From contig JAPPND010000057.1 of NCBI GenBank assembly GCA_028818795.1, positions 1-35,798 on the forward strand: DNA of 35,798 nt. The letters are read 5' to 3'. The notes under the pieces were generated by a model. That model saw nothing but the letters and a program-made list of their open reading frames with translations. It did no database searches and was not told the origin of the DNA. A program made the position numbers and the translations under genes. Shown in pieces: positions 33,304-35,798 of the stretch. This DNA is from Gammaproteobacteria bacterium (GTDB lineage: Bacteria > Pseudomonadota > Gammaproteobacteria > Pseudomonadales > Azotimanducaceae). How positions within the stretch are numbered: the stretch's first letter is position 1; every line of letters begins with the position of its first letter.

Positions 33304-34109
33304 AGCGGTCCCCCGCCATCGCAGTAGATCTTTTCGCCGGTGAGATAGGTGTTGTTGTCGGACACGAGGAAGCGCACCACGTTGGCGACGTCTTCGGGCT
33401 GGCAGACCTTGCCGAACGGCATCGATGTGTCGAGAACACGCATGTTCGTGATTCCCGCCGTGGCCTTGACGAGTCGCCGACCCATTTCCGTTTCGACGAG
33501 GCCGGGCGCGACGATGTTGACCCGGATGCCGTGGGCGCGTTCCTCCTTGGAGAGCGTCACGGCGAGACTCTCCATTGCCGACTTGGCCATGTTGTAGGGT
33601 GCGCCGTTGGCTGCCAGTCCGCGGGTGGCCGTACTCGAGATCATGACGATGTCGCCCCGGTCGAGTTGACGCATTCCGGGCACGACGAGCTTTGCCAGGT
33701 AGTGTGATCCGAACGCGTGGGTGGCCACGACGCGGCGCAACTCCGCCGGGTCGGTGTCGACCACGGACAGTCCCCGGCTGGCGATGCCGGCGTTGTTGAC
33801 CAGGATGCCCACGGGACCCAGCTCGTCCTCGACGAGGGCTGCCATTTCCGCGGTTCGATCGAAATCGTCGACCGGGGCGGCGTACATCCGGGCGGTTCCG
33901 CCTTCGGCCTCGATCGTCTCGACGGTGTCGCGTGCCGCGTCTTCGTCGCGCCGGTAGTTGATGGCGACGGCCGCCCCGTCGGCGGCAAGGGCGAGCGAGA
34001 TGGCACGCCCGATTCCCCGGCCGCCGCCCGACACCAACGCGACACGTCCCTTGAGGGAGCCTTCAGCCGGGGAGCGCGAGGGGTTTGCCCCTCGCAAGAA
34101 AGAGCCCAT
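33300..34109 (-). CDS. SDR-family oxidoreductase (3-oxoacyl-ACP reductase-like)
   Basis: The 269-residue protein has all the classical motifs: SGGGRGIGRAISLA, LVNNAGIASRG, the Ser of MISSTATRG and YNMAK, with the C-terminal YLTGEKIYCDGGG. The first 18 residues form a short extension before KGRVALVSG. The ATG lies three bases after the enoyl-CoA hydratase stop, so the two form an operon, and a role in an acyl-CoA or fatty-acid pathway is likely (inference). Its TAG stop is contributed by the GTAGGGG edge of the palindromic repeat, so the original last residues may have been replaced. Confidence 0.92.
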   Translation of the reverse strand: MGSFLRGANPSRSPAEGSLKGRVALVSGGGRGIGRAISLALAADGAAVAINYRRDEDAARDTVETIEAEGGTARMYAAPVDDFDRTAEMAALVEDELGPVGILVNNAGIASRGLSVVDTDPAELRRVVATHAFGSHYLAKLVVPGMRQLDRGDIVMISSTATRGLAANGAPYNMAKSAMESLAVTLSKEERAHGIRVNIVAPGLVETEMGRRLVKATAGITNMRVLDTSMPFGKVCQPEDVANVVRFLVSDNNTYLTGEKIYCDGGGPL

Positions 34110-34112
34110 GTC

Positions 34113-34895
34113 CTACTTGCCGCTAAAAGTCGGGTCGCGCTTTTCTAGGAAGGCCCGGACACCTTCGGCGTAGTCCCGGCTGCTCCCGGCCTCGGCCTGC
34201 AGACGTGCTTCGAGGTCGAGTTGCTGTTCGTAGGCGTGGTGCCACGTCGCCCAATAGGCGCGCCGGATCAGTGCCAGGGATGCAGGCCCGTTGGCCAGTT
34301 GTCGGGCGATCGCCATCGCGCCTTCCATCAGCGCCTCGTTGTCGTCGAAGAGCCGGTTGACGAGACCCCAGTCGTGGGCCTTCTCCGCAGGCAGGCGTTC
34401 GGCGAGCAGCGACAATTCGACGGCGCGCCCCCACCCGATCAGACGCGGCAGCATGAACGTGGCACCACCGTCCGGGACGAGCCCGATACGCGCGAACGCC
34501 TGCAGGAAGAACGCCGATTTCGAAGCGCAGACGATGTCGCCGAACACGGCGAAGCTCATGCCGACGCCGGCGGCCGCCCCGTTGACCGCCGTGACCACGG
34601 GCATGTCGAGGTCGCGCAAGGCGAAGAACAGGGGATGGTACGCGTTGCGCAGGGACGCGCCGGCGCCCCGCTTGGGGCGCTTCGTGTCCGAGAGATTCGC
34701 GCCCGCGCAGAAACCGCGTCCTTCGCCGGTGATGAGCAGGCAGCGCGCGCCGTTGTTCGGATCCTGGATCTCGCGCAATGCATCGTCGAGGCCCTCCAGC
34801 ATGTCCGCGCCGACGGCGTTCATGACCTCGGGATGGTTGAAGCGAAGGACAGCGACGTTCTCGTCGAAGTCCAGGATGACTCGATTGAGTTCCAA
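34113..34895 (-). CDS. Enoyl-CoA hydratase/isomerase family protein (PaaG-like)
   Basis: The crotonase-fold protein has 260 residues. Its oxyanion-hole segments are GFCAGANL and AVNGAAAGVGMSFAVFGD. The catalytic region reads ARIGLVPDGGATFMLPRLIG, with an Asp where hydratases often carry the second Glu; this pattern is common in the isomerase-like PaaG branch. Substrates would be enoyl- or related acyl-CoA thioesters. The operon partner is the SDR three bases downstream, a natural pairing for successive beta-oxidation-like steps. Confidence 0.9.
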   Translation of the reverse strand: MELNRVILDFDENVAVLRFNHPEVMNAVGADMLEGLDDALREIQDPNNGARCLLITGEGRGFCAGANLSDTKRPKRGAGASLRNAYHPLFFALRDLDMPVVTAVNGAAAGVGMSFAVFGDIVCASKSAFFLQAFARIGLVPDGGATFMLPRLIGWGRAVELSLLAERLPAEKAHDWGLVNRLFDDNEALMEGAMAIARQLANGPASLALIRRAYWATWHHAYEQQLDLEARLQAEAGSSRDYAEGVRAFLEKRDPTFSGK

Positions 34896-34932
34896 CCGCC
34901 CCCCTCAAGCAGTTCCCGCTAGGAACCTAACC

Positions 34933-34970
34933 TAACAGCCCGCCCGGCATCGCCGCAAGGCGAGGCCCGG
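34933..34970 (+). repeat. 38-bp direct repeat, copy 1
   Basis: It matches 35037-35074 over 38 bases with only two differences and ends in CGAGGCCCGG here against CGAAGCCCGG there. Each copy contains GCC-GCAA-GGC, a small stem with a GNRA-type loop. The two copies are 104 bp apart, in the gap between the divergent ECH and GNAT genes. Confidence 0.85.
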
Positions 34971-35036
34971 CGGGGTGTTGGGGCGGCTTGGGCTGGGGCA
35001 GCATGCGTCGTCGCCAGGCGGCGCATGGTGTGGCGC

Positions 35037-35074
35037 TAACAGCCCGCCCGGCATTGCCGCAAGGCGAAGCCCGG
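35037..35074 (+). repeat. 38-bp direct repeat, copy 2
   Basis: This is the second copy of the repeat at 34933-34970. It lies directly before the GNAT gene, 23 bp from its ATG, and is part of a wider CCCGGCA/TGCCGGG stem, so it probably falls in the 5' leader of that gene and could affect its translation. Confidence 0.85.
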
Positions 35075-35097
35075 TGCCGGGGGTTAGAATCGCCATC

Positions 35098-35589
35098 ATG
35101 GAACTCGCCTCGACGGTACTCGACTTGGCGAATAGCGAGGACGCCGCATCCATCGCGCGCCTGTCTCGGGACGAGATCGAGCGGGGGTTGGACTGGCGAT
35201 GGCGGCCCCCCGCGATCCGTCGCTTGATTGCCGCGCCGGAGGTGGCCGTGCTGTGCGCGCGCTGCCGGATCGCTTCGTCAAACCAGGACGTTGAACTGCT
35301 TGGCGGATTCGGCGTCATGGAGTTCGGCCTCGACCGTGCCCATCTCGTATTGCTGGCGGTCGAGCCGAGATTGCGACGCTGCGGTCTCGCTCGCCGCATG
35401 TTGCGCTGGCTGGAGAAATCCGCTCGTACGGCGGGCATCGGCGAGATCGACCTTGAAGTTCGAGCGGACAATACCGGAGCGCGGCAGTTCTACCTCGTCG
35501 AAGGTTTCAAGCGCGGGGAGTACCTGCCGGGGTACTACCAGGGTCGGGCAGCCGCCTACAGGATGAACAAAAAGCTCGGAAACGCGTAG
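35098..35589 (+). CDS. GNAT acetyltransferase (RimI-like)
   Basis: Starting at the ATG at 35098 gives 163 residues; upstream extension would run into the 38-bp repeats and is not favoured. The GNAT core is clear: LVLLAVEPRLRRCGLARRML supplies the acetyl-CoA loop (R/Q-x-x-G-x-A/G type), followed by EIDLEVRADNTGARQFYLVE and GFKRGEYLPGYYQG, typical of the RimI branch that acetylates protein N-termini. The target is unknown. The TAG stop lies in the GTAGGGG edge of a palindromic repeat. Confidence 0.88.
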   Translation: MELASTVLDLANSEDAASIARLSRDEIERGLDWRWRPPAIRRLIAAPEVAVLCARCRIASSNQDVELLGGFGVMEFGLDRAHLVLLAVEPRLRRCGLARRMLRWLEKSARTAGIGEIDLEVRADNTGARQFYLVEGFKRGEYLPGYYQGRAAAYRMNKKLGNA

Positions 35590-35762
35590 GGGCGACCCTC
35601 ATAAGCGCTAACCTGTTGGCATTTTCGAGCCTGGAACGGTTCAAACCCGTGTTCAAGGCATCTACTTGGCATACGAAATCACCCTAAAGCCGTCAAAATC
35701 GACGCAAGTTAGCGCTTATGGGGGCGACCCTATCGTGCCCGAAGGGCGCGCGGTCGCCCGTC
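35586..35762 (+). repeat. Palindromic repeat interrupted by a small element
   Basis: GTAGGGGCGACCCT is broken after the T by a 121-bp insert and resumes with a duplicated GGGGCGACCCT. It then runs on as ATCGTGCCCGAAGGGCGCGC and GGTCGCCCG, the normal continuation of the family. Removing the insert and one duplicate restores a typical first module. Confidence 0.85.
35600..35720. mobile_element. 121-bp MITE-like element with 13-bp terminal inverted repeats
   Basis: The ends are perfect inverted repeats, CATAAGCGCTAAC and GTTAGCGCTTATG, with weaker matching to 26 bp (20 of 26). The element is flanked by exact 11-bp direct repeats GGGGCGACCCT (35589-35599, 35721-35731), as expected for a target-site duplication. 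It is non-coding and much lower in GC than its surroundings. Long duplications of this size are known for some IS4-type transposases, but the mobilising family is not identified and no full-length copy is in the window. Confidence 0.85.
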
Positions 35763-35798
35763 CTCCGCTCCCGCGCTCCATCTGCGCAGCGGCGCGGG

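Noticed and set aside
35600-35720. A tRNA or small RNA at the right end
   Set aside because: The inverted ends could suggest a hairpin RNA, but the 11-bp duplication and split repeat fit a transposed element better, and no cloverleaf can be drawn.

Overview
This is a high-GC (by eye mid-60s percent) bacterial window that looks chromosomal. The gene types suggest a proteobacterium, perhaps a marine or host-associated gammaproteobacterium, but no rRNA or other strong lineage marker is present, so the assignment is tentative. Most genes are housekeeping or catabolic: acyl-CoA dehydrogenase, enoyl-CoA hydratase, two SDR oxidoreductases, the three glycolate oxidase subunits, a nucleoside hydrolase, an RND efflux pair and a long Lhr helicase. 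Accessory cassettes and dispersed repeats sit between them.

Layout. 1-3.5 kb: a membrane-anchored protein of unknown function, translationally coupled to a protein with two formylglycine-generating-enzyme-like domains. 3.5-7.4 kb: an Rpn/YhgA-type nuclease with a tandem GLEQ tail, an SDR, and a lower-GC two-gene cassette (AAA ATPase plus RloB-like TOPRIM) that resembles split-OLD/AbiL-type phage defence; its TOPRIM gene is frameshifted. 7.5-14.4 kb: RND transporter and adaptor, acyl-CoA dehydrogenase, Mre11/SbcD-like phosphoesterase and an internally deleted nitronate monooxygenase. 14.9-18.6 kb: Nudix hydrolase, a small membrane protein/XRE regulator pair behind a large dyad-symmetric promoter, a HigBA-like toxin-antitoxin pair, a frameshifted acetyltransferase and a ChaC-like gamma-glutamylcyclotransferase. 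18.6-22.5 kb: glcD, glcE, glcF. 22.5-24.7 kb: a decayed leucine-rich-repeat surface-protein gene carrying two copies of a conspicuous ~250-residue module. 24.7-27.5 kb: TPR lipoprotein, nucleoside hydrolase and MFS transporter. 27.8-32.6 kb: a membrane-anchored 11-residue-repeat coiled coil and Lhr. 32.5-35.6 kb: an isoprenylcysteine-methyltransferase-like membrane protein, an ECH/SDR pair and a GNAT.

Two features cut across the window. First, a composite palindromic repeat recurs between genes. Full units run from GTAGGGG to CCCCTAC and hold a GGGCGACC/GGTCGCCC-type module and a GGGACGGG-ACAAG-CCCGTCCC hairpin. At two loci its edge supplies the TAG stop codon of the neighbouring gene. At 35.6 kb one copy is split by a 121-bp element with 13-bp perfect terminal inverted repeats and an 11-bp target duplication, a good candidate MITE. 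Second, four single-base frame changes fall in three accessory genes while the very long core genes are intact. This suggests pseudogene decay, though assembly error cannot be excluded from the sequence alone.
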